Source: Fluoribacter dumoffii NY 23 (lineage in GTDB: Bacteria; Pseudomonadota; Gammaproteobacteria; Legionellales; Legionellaceae). Taken from it: 64,000 nucleotides of DNA. Both the position numbers and the translations under genes were made by a program. Positions 63,214 to 64,000 of the stretch are shown here, one piece after another (position 1 is the stretch's first letter; each line of letters starts with the position of its first letter). The notes below the pieces were generated by a model that did not search any database, was not told the origin of the DNA, and worked only from the letters and a program-made list of their open reading frames with translations. The stretch spans positions 3,316,325 to 3,380,324 of the forward strand of contig NZ_CM001373.1 in assembly GCF_000236165.1 (NCBI RefSeq), read 5' to 3'.

Positions 63214-64000
63214 GATTAATATCCGGTTGTAACTGTTTTTTTGCCTTAAAATACTTGGCGACAAGCTCCTGTTTCATGAGCAATTCATTCTCATGAAAAC
63301 ATTCTGCAAGGGTTTGCCAGCACAAATCCAATGCCACTTCCAAAGGAATTGCAACTTTGATATCCATGAATCGTTCGCGAAACAAACTGCCAAACTTAAG
63401 TAGACGTTCATCAAATTCAGAAATTTCAAAAGCCATTGCTTTTTTTTGTTCCGCTTCACAAGCAGCCGAAAAAAAGCGAATCATCGTATTCATAATTTGT
63501 CCGTGATCCTCGCGAGTTTGCTTCCCTATCACATGCTGTTTAAGGCGGGATAAGGAACCAAACGGGTCAATTGATCCGGAATGCAAATAAAGCTGTCCTT
63601 CAGTGATGTAGCCTGTATTATCTGGAACTGGATGGGTTATATCATTACCCGGCATGGTAGTTACTGACAGGATAGTTACGGAGCCCGCCCCTTGGAAATC
63701 ACACGCTTTTTCATATCGTCTTGCCAATTGCGAATACAGGTCGCCCATGTAGCCTCGATTTGATGGAACCCGTTCCATAGCAATACCTACTTCTTTTAAG
63801 GCATCAGCGAAAGCGGTCATGTCCGTTAACAACACAAGCACCCGCTTTCCTTCTTCAATTGCCATTTTCTCCGCAACCGCCAAAGCCATGTCCGGAATGA
63901 GTAAGCGCTCTAAAATGGAGTCAGAAGCCTGATTTACAAACATAATTGTTCGCGCAATCGAACCATGATCCTCAAATGTTTTGCGAAATGCATAATAATC
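63197..64000 (-). CDS. atpB: V/A-type ATPase subunit B (partial, runs off the window)
   Basis: The C-terminal ~268 residues of the regulatory nucleotide-binding subunit, open at the window edge. The frame is open to position 64000 and reads [20 protein letters not shown] there, the family sequence ahead of the head domain, so the ATG at 63943 is internal. Further landmarks are [65 protein letters not shown] and GSLSRLKQ. Full length in the family is about 430-460 residues, so roughly 40% lies outside. It heads the visible part of the operon. Confidence 0.92.
   Translation of the reverse strand, partial: DYYAFRKTFEDHGSIARTIMFVNQASDSILERLLIPDMALAVAEKMAIEEGKRVLVLLTDMTAFADALKEVGIAMERVPSNRGYMGDLYSQLARRYEKACDFQGAGSVTILSVTTMPGNDITHPVPDNTGYITEGQLYLHSGSIDPFGSLSRLKQHVIGKQTREDHGQIMNTMIRFFSAACEAEQKKAMAFEISEFDERLLKFGSLFRERFMDIKVAIPLEVALDLCWQTLAECFHENELLMKQELVAKYFKAKKQLQPDINHGDAN

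Overview
The window reads as Legionella chromosome, probably a species other than L. pneumophila. Supporting this are a Legionella-type major outer membrane protein, an inositol catabolism block with a fused iolCB gene as in L. pneumophila, a lipid A gene set in the lpxA-lpxD/lpxB arrangement I associate with the second Legionella copy, AT-rich coding sequence, and many large proteins without signal peptides that look like Dot/Icm (type IV secretion) effectors. I saw no tRNA, rRNA, IS element, CRISPR array or phage gene.

Layout. 1-6 kb: a small protein, a pyruvate decarboxylase, a DPP-IV-like peptidase with a SnoaL-like partner, and a putative tail-anchored protein. 6-13 kb: envelope genes, namely a family 9 glycosyltransferase, two lipid A late acyltransferase paralogues, lpxB facing lpxD-lpxA, and a MOMP-like porin. 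13-23 kb: a secreted alpha/beta hydrolase, a small secreted protein, then an effector-like run: an M91 (NleD-like) metallopeptidase, a Ser/Thr kinase, an unknown, and a 772-aa putative cysteine peptidase. 23-30.5 kb: the iol operon (transporter, iolG, iolCB, iolD, iolE), with a perfect 16-bp dyad ahead of it and a 13-bp-stem hairpin after it. 30.6-36.5 kb: a convergent pair of OTU-like paralogues, a 51-residue lipoprotein too short for routine ORF calling, a TolB-like propeller, and an ankyrin protein with a C58-like Cys/His/Asp arrangement. 36.6-41.9 kb: zur, a His-rich P-type ATPase with degenerate catalytic motifs behind a Zur-box-like operator, and divergent asnA/asnC. 42-52 kb: scattered genes (GNAT protein, VOC protein, subtilase, lone receiver domain, degenerate uridine-kinase homologue, YffB-like protein, HAD-like effector candidate) and a PQQ sugar dehydrogenase remnant. 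52-57 kb: a three-gene ABC exporter and a divergent SagB-type nitroreductase. 57-64 kb: a V/A-type ATPase operon in the order B-D-I-K-E-DUF2764-A, with B running off the window.

Working together: the iol genes import inositol and carry it to 2-deoxy-5-keto-gluconate 6-phosphate, with later steps absent here. The lpx, acyltransferase and GT9 genes build the lipid A/core region. Zur probably controls the adjacent ATPase. The V-type genes make a rotary ion pump or synthase with a possibly Na+-binding rotor. Effector assignments rest on architecture and motif reading and are inference unless an entry says otherwise.
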